Assembly: GCF_007970185.1 (NCBI RefSeq)
Contig: NZ_CP042431.1
Location: forward strand, 6,555,342-6,619,341
DNA: 64,000 bases
Direction of reading: 5' to 3'
Origin: Pseudobacter ginsenosidimutans
Lineage (GTDB): Bacteria > Bacteroidota > Bacteroidia > Chitinophagales > Chitinophagaceae
The translations under genes and the position numbers were made by a program. A model generated the notes under the pieces. That model was given only the letters and a program-made list of their open reading frames with translations. It ran no database searches and was not told the DNA's origin. Numbering within the stretch: the first letter of the stretch is position 1; every line of letters starts with the position of its first letter. Below are positions 16,725-25,596 of the stretch, in pieces.

Positions 16725-19529
16725 TTACTTTGGCAGTAAATAAAAATCCATAAAGGGTTTCTTTGTCAGGAATTCATTTGTTCCAGCTTTGATCCGGTCT
16801 TTACTCAACATGCCGATATATTTCTCAACGCTGTTCACTTCATTCAGATCATATCCATTCTGCAGGCTGGCAAATAGTACACTATGCCAGTAATCAGTAG
16901 TGCCCGACATCTTCGCGATACTGGCCCTGCTCTCCGCCACAAATTTACCCAGTTCATCATCAGTTGGCCCCTGCTGCGCCAATTGAGCCAGCACGGATCT
17001 CACTTCAGCCGTCAGCGCTTTCGCCCTTAACGGATCGCAGGTAAAAGAGATAACGAAACCATAGCGGGGAGAAGGATAATTCGATTTCTGCAAATTCACT
17101 GAAGGCGTATAAGTGGCGCTTTCTTTTGTACGCAAGGCTTCGGTTATACGGTATTGTAAGATGGTACGCAGGGCATTCAGCTGCACATTTTCCCAGGGCG
17201 TCCCTTTATAAGCACCAGGTATCACGATCTGTACAGTAGCTTTATTCTCCAGCTCCTGCTTCACCATGATGGTACGGCTCTGGTCAGCGAAATGTATGCC
17301 CATATCCACTATTGCTTCTTTCTTATTCAATGCAGGAAGACTACCAATGTATTGCTCCACCAATACTTTGATGGAATCAGGCTGATAACTGCCGGTGATG
17401 AGGAAAGTAAAATCAGCTGCATCGGCAAACCTTTCTTTGTAGATCTCCACTGCACGAGCAGGTTTCACTGCATCGAGCCTTTGAACGGTCATCGGTTGTT
17501 TGCGCCAGTGGCCGGCGGTCATGAAAGTATTTACACTGTCCATGAAAATATTCCCGGGCACCTGGTTCCTTTTCTCCAGTTCCAGCCTCGTATTGCGTAG
17601 CATGCCTGTAACAGCGCTTTCGTTGAGACCTGTTTTTGTGAAATAAAGATGGATCAGCTTCAGGCAGGTCTCGAAATCTTTCTTACTGCTGCCGGCGCTG
17701 AAACCTTCGGAATAATCAGAGATGAAAGGCTGGTATTGCACCATCTTTCCGGCAAGGAGTTGCGACAAAGCTTCGGGATCCAGTCCGGCCACACCGCCCT
17801 GCAAAGTAATGGGAACGGCCAGTGATGCAGCATCATAATCCTGTTGATTGTACAATGCAGTTCCACCAAAACTGAAAGCATTGATCAGGATCTTGTCTTC
17901 CTGGTTGCTGGTGGGTTTCAGGATCACCCTGGCGCCATTGCTGAGCGTCCACTCAGTAACGCCGATCTCATCAAGTTGCTTCGCTTCCACGATACTGCCT
18001 GGTTTTGCAGCAGGTGCAGGCAATCCGGAAGCAGCTTCAGGCTCCTTGTATTTTTCGATCTTACTGTCTTCTGTTGCCTCCATCCATTTTTTGATCTCCG
18101 CTTCGGCAGGCAATGCTTCTTTGCTGTCGGCCGGGGCAAGGATAATGATGTCCTGGTCGGGTGTGGTGAAAAATGTTTCGATCAGTTTATCTGCATCATC
18201 CAGCGTGATCAACCCCAGTTGTTCGCGGATCGATTTGTTGAGGAATTCCTCTGAAGGATAAGGCGTTTTTTGCATGAACGCTTGTGCATATTGGTTAGCA
18301 TAGGCTTCGGAACTGATCTTTTCCCGGTTATTGTAACGGTTATTCTGTGCTTCGCCCAGGGCCACTTTGGCGCGCTTGAGTTCTTCATCAGTAAATCCGT
18401 GTTTCTTTATTCGGTAGAGCTCAGTCATCAATGCCTTGTAGCCGCGCTCGATGCCACCGGGGAGGAAACTGATCTGAACAGTAGGGCCGCCAAGTCCTTC
18501 AGTAACCGGACCGATCCCGGCGCTCGCCTGCAGGAAGGGAGGATCGCTTTGCCGTTGCAGGTGAACGATCCGCCTGGCGAGCATATCGTTGAAAAGCTGG
18601 ATCGTCATGCCATTTCGTAGATCCTTATCCGTGAGCATTGGAGCAATCTTTTCTTTGCCATACCATTGCAGCGAAACGGTTTTGATCTCTTCATCACGCA
18701 CTATATTGAATGTTTTCTTACCGGTAAGTGCAACGGGATATTCAGGCAAGGCCGGTGCATCAGCAGGCTTCACGAGATCTCCGAACAATTGTTTGATCTG
18801 TGCCTCAACCACATCAAGATCAAATTCACCTACCACTACAATGGCCTGGAGATCCGGACGATACCAGTTGTGATAGAATTTGCGTAATAAATCAGGATTG
18901 AATGTCTTCAGCACTTCTTCGGTTCCGATCGGAAGGCGTTGCACATGCCGCGAATTATTGAGGAGGATAGGTAACGTTTTTTCGCTGATCCGCTCCCCTG
19001 CCCCTTTGCGCTGTCGTTTCTCTTCGAGGATCACGCCTCTTTCAGATTCGATGTCTTCGTTCACCATTTCAACACCTCCTGCCCAGTCTCGCAGGATCTG
19101 CATGCCACGGTTAAGCGAAGCTGTATCGTTCACGGGAATGTCCAGCTTATATACAGTTTGATCGAATGCCGTATAGGCATTGAGATCGGCGCCAAAGCGA
19201 ACGCCCATTTTCTGGAGGGCATCCACCAAACTGTTCTTCGGAAAGTTCTTTGTTCCCTTGAAAGCCATATGCTCCGTGAAATGCGCAAGGCCGCGCTGAT
19301 CATCTGTTTCCAGCAGTGAGCCCACTTTGTTCACCAGCATCAGGTAAGCCTGCTGGCGGGGCTCGGCATTCTTCCTGATATAATATGTGAGCCCGTTGGG
19401 CAATACGCCTGTTCGTACAGCAGTATCACTGGGCAACGGATTCACCTTTGTTTCCTTACAAGCCACGGCAATCCCGATGATCAGCAGGAAACAGGAAAAC
19501 TGTAAAATATTTTTCAATGGTAGTTTCAT
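16725..19529 (-). CDS. M16 (insulinase/pitrilysin) family zinc peptidase, lipoprotein
   Basis: Predicted periplasm-facing zinc protease. The 934-residue protein begins with a signal peptide and lipobox ending AVAC (C24). It then contains two M16 halves, as in family members of about 900 residues. The N-terminal half has the inverted zinc motif HFTEH (83-87) and a downstream Glu in ESERGVILEE (about 163); the C-terminal half lacks the motif, which is usual. I use the ATG at 19529; the longer frame begins with GTG at 19544. It is the last gene of an operon with the tandem MutS-like gene 15 bp upstream. Substrates are unknown; peptides handled by the linked ABC transporter are one guess. Confidence 0.85.
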   Translation of the reverse strand: MKLPLKNILQFSCFLLIIGIAVACKETKVNPLPSDTAVRTGVLPNGLTYYIRKNAEPRQQAYLMLVNKVGSLLETDDQRGLAHFTEHMAFKGTKNFPKNSLVDALQKMGVRFGADLNAYTAFDQTVYKLDIPVNDTASLNRGMQILRDWAGGVEMVNEDIESERGVILEEKRQRKGAGERISEKTLPILLNNSRHVQRLPIGTEEVLKTFNPDLLRKFYHNWYRPDLQAIVVVGEFDLDVVEAQIKQLFGDLVKPADAPALPEYPVALTGKKTFNIVRDEEIKTVSLQWYGKEKIAPMLTDKDLRNGMTIQLFNDMLARRIVHLQRQSDPPFLQASAGIGPVTEGLGGPTVQISFLPGGIERGYKALMTELYRIKKHGFTDEELKRAKVALGEAQNNRYNNREKISSEAYANQYAQAFMQKTPYPSEEFLNKSIREQLGLITLDDADKLIETFFTTPDQDIIILAPADSKEALPAEAEIKKWMEATEDSKIEKYKEPEAASGLPAPAAKPGSIVEAKQLDEIGVTEWTLSNGARVILKPTSNQEDKILINAFSFGGTALYNQQDYDAASLAVPITLQGGVAGLDPEALSQLLAGKMVQYQPFISDYSEGFSAGSSKKDFETCLKLIHLYFTKTGLNESAVTGMLRNTRLELEKRNQVPGNIFMDSVNTFMTAGHWRKQPMTVQRLDAVKPARAVEIYKERFADAADFTFLITGSYQPDSIKVLVEQYIGSLPALNKKEAIVDMGIHFADQSRTIMVKQELENKATVQIVIPGAYKGTPWENVQLNALRTILQYRITEALRTKESATYTPSVNLQKSNYPSPRYGFVISFTCDPLRAKALTAEVRSVLAQLAQQGPTDDELGKFVAESRASIAKMSGTTDYWHSVLFASLQNGYDLNEVNSVEKYIGMLSKDRIKAGTNEFLTKKPFMDFYLLPK

Positions 19530-19544
19530 AATCTTCAATATCAC

Positions 19545-22244
19545 TTATGGATGTGTGTTATATACTTCTTCGATCTCAGACAGCATATCTATTATGCCTT
19601 CCTGCCTGATGATAACCATACCATGACGGTCATTCGATATACCGTTGGTAAGCTCGTAGGTGTACACAGGCGAATTGCCCTGCATCACGGTTGGCATGAA
19701 TTTGAATTGTATGCCTGCTGTATGCAGGCCCAGCGCTGTTCCCACTTCCACAATATGTGTGGAGATGATGAAGATGCAACGGTTGAAATCATGGAATGCT
19801 TTCGAGAAAGCGAGTGTGGCATCGTAAGCATCTTTTACGTTCGTTCCCTTGAACAGCTCGTCGAACATGACGAACAATCTTTTTTGTGCCGATACCTGTT
19901 CTGCGATATGTTTCACACGCAGTACCTCTGCATAGAAATGACTGTAGCCCATATTAAGGTTATCAGCCACATTGATACTGGTATAGAGGCCTTCCATGGG
20001 ATGAAAATGCATGTTGCGGGCGGGAACGGGAAAGCCCATATGAGCGAGGTAAACGCAAACGCCGGTCGTTTTCATCAGGGTTGATTTACCGGCCATATTC
20101 GCTCCTGTGAGGAACATGAAATTGGATGACGCCCCGAATTCAATATCGTTCCCCTTTGCATTGGTAATGGCCGGGTGGAAACCACCTGTAATATTCAATT
20201 CATTGCCTGCTCCCTCCAGGGCCTTTGCAAAGGAAAGCCCCAATCGTTTGGCTGTATTGCCAACAGAAATATTTACATCGAGTTCATATAAAAGATGAAG
20301 CAGATTTGCAATCGATTTATTCATCTTGTTGAACAGCCAGATCTCATATCCGATCAGCTCCTTCCAGCCGATCTCTGCAGCGCTTTTGAAAGTCTGCGCC
20401 TGTTTCAGTTTCGGATCAGCAAGAAAAATGTTCGCTACATCGATGGCTGCTTTAATTTTTTCAGGCGCTTCTTTTACCCAGGCTGCATCCAGGAATACAC
20501 GTACTGCATTCAGCACCTGCAATGTTGCGAACAATCCTTCTGCTGCTTCTTCCATTTCTTTCTTCACCCCAAGCATGTTCAATGCCTGCCTTCTTGTTCC
20601 ACGCATGAACAGTTGAATACGGGTATCGAAAGGTCTGTCCTTCACATAATCCTCCATTCGCACAAACTGTGCAGGACTTACCGGGAACTGAAGTTGCTGA
20701 CTGCTGAAGAAGGAATAAATAGCTGCGCGTTCATTGATGGTTTGCGCATTTGTAAGCGGATTTGTGAAGAGCTGGTCCAGCTTACGTTCGCCGTCCCTGG
20801 TTTTGGTGGCATTGAATATACTGAAGATGGAATTCTGTTTGTATTTGCCAGAGATGTTCAGGTCTTCCATCGTTTGCTGATCGGTTTGAAATGCGCCCTG
20901 CCCTGTTGAAGTCTGAACAGCAGAAGATTCACGAAGCATATCCAGCATGCCTTCGTTCTGAATGATCAGCATACCATGACGATCGCCCGTCACTCCTTCT
21001 TCCAGTGTATAAGTATAACGAGGTACAGACCCCTCCATGTATGTAGGCATGTATACATACCTGATATTATCGCAGCGCTGCTTCAGTTCATCGGCCGCTT
21101 CGATGATATGGGTGGATACAACAAACAATGTTTGCTTTTGCATGGCAAATGCATGCGTGATGGCCACAGTGCCATCGCCTGCATCCTTCACATTGGTGCC
21201 CCTGAACAGCTCATCGAAGATCACGAAGAGATTATGCCCCTGCCTTACCTGCTCCACGATATTCTTCACGCGCAACACTTCAGCATAGAAATGACTATGC
21301 CCCATGTTGAGGTTATCGGCCAGGTTGATGGTGGTAAAGATGCCATCGCGCACGGAGAATTGCATGGATTTTGCCGGAACGGGGAATCCCATATGCGCGA
21401 GGTACATGCAGATGCCCATCGTTTTCATGAAGGTGGATTTGCCGGCCATATTGGCTCCGGTGAGGAATACCACCTGCTGTCCGGGCAATAGCTCAAAACT
21501 GTTGGGCACAGCCCGCTCCACCAGCGGATGCCAGGCTTTGTTCAGCATCAGTTCCGAATTGCCATCGGTGGCTACAGGGAAAGCCAGTTCCAGCTTCGTG
21601 GCAACATTGGCAACACAATGGTAAAGATCGATCGCATAACAGTAATGCACAACCTTCATGATGGTTTCCCGCAGCGTGAAACGATACAGTTTGTCCAGCA
21701 GCGCAGTATCTTCAAAGGACCTCTTCTTCAATGCGGCCAGTTGCAGCACCTGTTTAAATGCAGGGTCTTCCATACGGGCAAGCACATGCGCTGTTTCCTT
21801 TTCTATATCCTCGTTCCCTTTCAGCACATCGGAGTTCACGAAAGCATAGATGGCTGTAACGATATTCGAAACAGCATCCACACCATTCGCTACAAACTGA
21901 AACGCAGTATCGGACCCGATGAGGGAGGAGAATTTCCGTTTCAGGCTATTGTCTTCATGCGTCAAACGTGTACGTGCATCCGAATTCTCCAGGTAATGCC
22001 CGGCAGCATCGAACCACATTGACTGGAAAGGCAGCTCCGGTTTGCGTTGCTGGAAATGGCGGAAAATAGCGCTTCTGCGATTGATATCTTCCCTGTTAGA
22101 CAGGGGAGCGCGGAACATTTGTTCCAATAATTCCGCGCCCCCTGCCGTATGGGTCTGATTAAAGAACGCATAAATGGAAGGTTTTCCACTTTTGCTGAAT
22201 ATGCTGATGTCGTTCAGCGTTTGCTGGTCTGTAATGAAACTCAT
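19545..22244 (-). CDS. MutS-like protein with two complete tandem MutS ATPase units
   Basis: The 899-residue protein is two homologous units joined head to tail: residues 1-450 and 451-899. Each has a MutS lever/core-like helical region and a MutS ATPase domain. Unit 1 has Walker A GANMAGKST at 263-271 and Walker B FDE near 343-345. Unit 2 has Walker A at 714-722 and Walker B FDE near 794-796. Both keep the DNLNMGxSHFYAEVLRV block and the STHI switch, so both ATP sites look active. There is no mismatch-recognition domain, Smr domain or clamp. Since MutS proteins work as dimers, this is probably an intramolecular dimer. Its start codon overlaps the upstream stop (TAATG), indicating coupling to the permease gene. 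Role unknown. Confidence 0.88.
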   Translation of the reverse strand: MSFITDQQTLNDISIFSKSGKPSIYAFFNQTHTAGGAELLEQMFRAPLSNREDINRRSAIFRHFQQRKPELPFQSMWFDAAGHYLENSDARTRLTHEDNSLKRKFSSLIGSDTAFQFVANGVDAVSNIVTAIYAFVNSDVLKGNEDIEKETAHVLARMEDPAFKQVLQLAALKKRSFEDTALLDKLYRFTLRETIMKVVHYCYAIDLYHCVANVATKLELAFPVATDGNSELMLNKAWHPLVERAVPNSFELLPGQQVVFLTGANMAGKSTFMKTMGICMYLAHMGFPVPAKSMQFSVRDGIFTTINLADNLNMGHSHFYAEVLRVKNIVEQVRQGHNLFVIFDELFRGTNVKDAGDGTVAITHAFAMQKQTLFVVSTHIIEAADELKQRCDNIRYVYMPTYMEGSVPRYTYTLEEGVTGDRHGMLIIQNEGMLDMLRESSAVQTSTGQGAFQTDQQTMEDLNISGKYKQNSIFSIFNATKTRDGERKLDQLFTNPLTNAQTINERAAIYSFFSSQQLQFPVSPAQFVRMEDYVKDRPFDTRIQLFMRGTRRQALNMLGVKKEMEEAAEGLFATLQVLNAVRVFLDAAWVKEAPEKIKAAIDVANIFLADPKLKQAQTFKSAAEIGWKELIGYEIWLFNKMNKSIANLLHLLYELDVNISVGNTAKRLGLSFAKALEGAGNELNITGGFHPAITNAKGNDIEFGASSNFMFLTGANMAGKSTLMKTTGVCVYLAHMGFPVPARNMHFHPMEGLYTSINVADNLNMGYSHFYAEVLRVKHIAEQVSAQKRLFVMFDELFKGTNVKDAYDATLAFSKAFHDFNRCIFIISTHIVEVGTALGLHTAGIQFKFMPTVMQGNSPVYTYELTNGISNDRHGMVIIRQEGIIDMLSEIEEVYNTHP

Positions 22245-24550
22245 TATTTACCTCTTCTTTTGATCCACAGTAACAAACTGAATGCAAAGAGCCCGATAGG
22301 TAATACCCATTTGAGGAAGATCTTGAAACCTGTCCATACGCCTTCGCTGGTGCTGGCAGTATAATCGGTAGGATCGGGCCTGCTCATATCGATGGGCACT
22401 TCATTATCGGAAAGCCAGTAGAAAGAAGCAAGGATCAGGTTGAAATTGGAAGCATTCATTTCATAGCGTTGTGCGCCAAGCTCTCCATTGCTGATCCAGT
22501 CTGCATCACCGGTAACAATGATCTTCTGTGTTCTTCCTTTCACTTCTCTGCTGAGCGCCACCACAGTGGGGAATGGTTCAGCCTTCTCTCCCACTCCGGG
22601 ATTGAGAACAGCTTTCTCATCGATGAAATTGGTTGTTTCCAGTTCATTCCATGAACCTGTGGAGTCTGAAGTGAGCCAGGTAACGGCCTGGAATCCCTGT
22701 GTGGGGTTCACAGACAAGGGACTTGCATTCGGCATGGTCACCACACTCTGTCTTTTCTTCAGATCATCCAGGTACATATTGGAAGCAGCGCCTGCAGCTG
22801 TGGGTTTGGACAGCAACAGATCTGTCTGGTACTTCGCAGAAGGTTTCACCAGGATGCCTGGCTCCAGCTGCACGCCAAGTGGCGCAATGATGGGGTTCAC
22901 ACGATCACGACTGGCAGGATCACCCAGCACAATCATATTGCCACCGCGTTCAATATAACGTTTGATACGGTCTATCTCTTCCTGGCTCAATGCAGTGCGT
23001 GGCTCTGCCAGGATGAGGATGCGGATATCATCAGGCACATCATTGGCCAGCGTGAAATCCTTTATATCGAAGCCCTGGTTGATCAGCGCATAACGGAAAG
23101 TTTTTTCCTGCGCAATGAGATTGTAACCACGATCCTGGAAAGATGTGCTCTCGCGTTCACCATGCCCTGTAATGAAGCCAACTGTTGGCAGGTCCATCAC
23201 CAGGCGTTTGAACGCCGCCGTTATCTCGCGTTCTGTTGGCATCACCTGGTTATCGTCGAACACACGCAGGAAGGTTTGTTTGCCATCTGCTTTCTGCAGC
23301 AGTTTCACATAGCGGAACCTTTCGCCGGAGAGATCCACCTGTTGTTTGATCTCGTCATAGGATTTCACGGGGAAAGTCAGGTTCATCATTTTGGACATCG
23401 TGTCCCAGCGCTGCTTGCCGTTCATGTTCGCATACTGCTTATCCATCATGGGATTGGCCACCAGTTCATAGTAACGCTCGGTCTTCATTTTGATACGGGG
23501 CTTGAAGCGGGTGTATTGCTCAAACAATTGCCTTTCGAACATATACATGGCAGGCAATGCGTAGAAGAAATGCTTCTCCAGCATGTTTGCGTAGGTATGG
23601 ATCGTCAAATCATCTTCCCCAAGTTTTGCCAGTACATCCTGGCTGGATTTGGTAAGCGTGTTCAGCTTCGTACGCGTTACATCGTAATACCCTTTGAAAA
23701 TGGGCATGGAAGTGAAATAGCCGAGACCGAACACAACCACCAGTACCACTGCATATTTACCGAAGGAAATGAAGAAAGAACTTTTATGTCTCATGGAATT
23801 CAGGCGGATGGCCGTAAATGCAATGAACATAAGAGAGATGAGCACGAAATAGATCAGACGGTCTGTAGTGATCATACCCAGTACAAATGCATCCACCCTT
23901 CCGGAGATCGATAACCAGTGCGTGAGCTCGCGCAGTCCTTCAACGTCCTGCCAGAGTGTACGTGTGTAAGACAGTACAGCCAGCAACGCCAGCGTTCCCA
24001 TGGCAGACACAACAGTGTAAGACGTGAGGGAGCTCATGAACAGACCAATGGCGGCATAAGTACAGAAGAGCAGATAGATCCCAAAGATCCCACAGAGGAG
24101 CACAGGGAAATCAGCACTCTTGATACCGATCACACTATGGATCCCGAACACAGCCAGTACGCCCATCAGCAACAGGCCGTAAACGAGTAACGACAAGTAT
24201 TTGCCGAAGATGATCTGGTTGGTGGTAACGGGAGATGAATAAAGCATTTTGATACTGCCTGTGCTCAGCTCTCGACTAATCACGCCCATGGTGAGCAGCG
24301 GCACATACAGGTAGAGATAGCTGAGTACATGATTGAACACGCCGGTTGAAGAAGACCAGATATTGACTGTCTGGCTCATGGGTACATTCAATTTGATATA
24401 TCCCATGGTAACGGCACGCATCAGGCTATCGTAGTTGCCGGTATAAACCATACCTACCTGGAATGTAAAAATTATCAGTATCAACCAGGCAACAGGCGAA
24501 TAAAACATAGCCTGTAATTCCGCCTTTGCTATTTTCCAAATGACTTTCAT
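22244..24550 (-). CDS. Fused ABC-2 permease / GldG-like auxiliary protein
   Basis: 768-residue membrane protein combining two parts. Residues 1-240 form a six-TM ABC-2 permease like GldF (ISRELSTGSIKMLYSSPVTTNQIIFGKYLSLL is typical). After a further TM at about 270-285, residues 300-740 form a large extracytoplasmic domain like GldG (ABC_transp_aux type, with TVGFITGHGERE and the ILILAEPRTALS block). A final TM segment and KRRGK close the protein. In Flavobacterium GldF and GldG are separate proteins working with GldA in gliding. Here the ATPase is 17 bp upstream. A gliding role is not shown; other export functions are possible. Confidence 0.82.
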   Translation of the reverse strand: MKVIWKIAKAELQAMFYSPVAWLILIIFTFQVGMVYTGNYDSLMRAVTMGYIKLNVPMSQTVNIWSSSTGVFNHVLSYLYLYVPLLTMGVISRELSTGSIKMLYSSPVTTNQIIFGKYLSLLVYGLLLMGVLAVFGIHSVIGIKSADFPVLLCGIFGIYLLFCTYAAIGLFMSSLTSYTVVSAMGTLALLAVLSYTRTLWQDVEGLRELTHWLSISGRVDAFVLGMITTDRLIYFVLISLMFIAFTAIRLNSMRHKSSFFISFGKYAVVLVVVFGLGYFTSMPIFKGYYDVTRTKLNTLTKSSQDVLAKLGEDDLTIHTYANMLEKHFFYALPAMYMFERQLFEQYTRFKPRIKMKTERYYELVANPMMDKQYANMNGKQRWDTMSKMMNLTFPVKSYDEIKQQVDLSGERFRYVKLLQKADGKQTFLRVFDDNQVMPTEREITAAFKRLVMDLPTVGFITGHGERESTSFQDRGYNLIAQEKTFRYALINQGFDIKDFTLANDVPDDIRILILAEPRTALSQEEIDRIKRYIERGGNMIVLGDPASRDRVNPIIAPLGVQLEPGILVKPSAKYQTDLLLSKPTAAGAASNMYLDDLKKRQSVVTMPNASPLSVNPTQGFQAVTWLTSDSTGSWNELETTNFIDEKAVLNPGVGEKAEPFPTVVALSREVKGRTQKIIVTGDADWISNGELGAQRYEMNASNFNLILASFYWLSDNEVPIDMSRPDPTDYTASTSEGVWTGFKIFLKWVLPIGLFAFSLLLWIKRRGK

Positions 24551-24567
24551 TTTGTATTCGTTGTAGG

Positions 24568-25500
24568 TTAGGATTGTGATTGTTTGTTGGACAATTCAAT
24601 GAAGACGGCTTCCATGGAGCTCTTCTCGAGATTGATCTCCACCAGTCGCCAGCGTTTTGCCTGGCTGACCTCGATGAGCTTCTCGGCCGCTTCAGGCCAG
24701 GCTGTGAACCTGACGCGCATTTTGGTGCCATCCAGTTCCTCAACACCTGTAACGCCAGGCACAGCCATCAATTCTTCTTTGGATGGTTTGGCGAGGAAGG
24801 ATGCCATCAGTGAGCTCGGTGCGATATAGTTATCAAACTCATCGATTCCGCCGGAGAAAACAACGGAGCCATCATTGATCATCCAGATATGATCGCAAAG
24901 CGCCTGCACTTCCTGCAGGATATGGGTAGAGAGGATCACTGTACAGTATTCGCTGATCTCCCTGATCAGTTGCCTTACTTCAAGGATCTGGTTGGGATCG
25001 AGGCCGTTGGTAGGTTCATCCAGCACCACAAATTCTGGCTTGTGGATGATGCTTTGTGCAATGCCTACGCGTTGCTTGTAACCACCAGATAAATTCTTGA
25101 TCAAGCGCTCACGCATATGCGACAATCCGCATTTCTCCATTACCTCTGTAACGGCAGCAGGGATATCCTTGTCCGGCATCAGCCTGATACCGGCTGCATA
25201 GGTGAGGAATTCCTCTACATTGAATTCTCCCTGGAGTGGTGGCTGCTGTGGCAGGAAGCCCATGTATTTTTTCGCTTCCACAGGATTCTTCTGGATATCG
25301 ATCCCCTTGATGGTGATGCTGCCCCTGGTAGGCTTGATCACACCACAGACAACATTCATGATGGTGGACTTGCCGGCGCCATTGGCACCCAGCAATCCAA
25401 AAATACCACGCCTGTTCAGCTCGAGGTTGATATCACGAACGGCCCACTGCACACTGTACCGGTGTGAAAGCCCTTCGATTTTTACAATTGATTCGGCCAT
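24568..25500 (-). CDS. ABC transporter ATP-binding protein, GldA-like
   Basis: Cytoplasmic ATPase for the fused permease encoded just downstream. The 310 residues hold a complete nucleotide-binding domain: Walker A GANGAGKST (about 37-45), signature LSGGYKQR (about 144-151), Walker B VVLDEPTNGLDP and the switch His in LSTHIL. An extra C-terminal domain of about 85 residues follows, as in GldA and other ABC-2 ATPases. It opens a four-gene operon (ATPase, permease, tandem MutS, M16) and lies 96 bp after SusCD locus 1. Confidence 0.85.
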   Translation of the reverse strand: MAESIVKIEGLSHRYSVQWAVRDINLELNRRGIFGLLGANGAGKSTIMNVVCGVIKPTRGSITIKGIDIQKNPVEAKKYMGFLPQQPPLQGEFNVEEFLTYAAGIRLMPDKDIPAAVTEVMEKCGLSHMRERLIKNLSGGYKQRVGIAQSIIHKPEFVVLDEPTNGLDPNQILEVRQLIREISEYCTVILSTHILQEVQALCDHIWMINDGSVVFSGGIDEFDNYIAPSSLMASFLAKPSKEELMAVPGVTGVEELDGTKMRVRFTAWPEAAEKLIEVSQAKRWRLVEINLEKSSMEAVFIELSNKQSQS

Positions 25501-25596
25501 TATTTACTGTTTGTTTTTTTGAGCAAAAGGATCCCCTGCACCCGGTTTACTCAGGCGTTCAGCAGGGAATACTGTTATATTGTTATTGGATTATGC

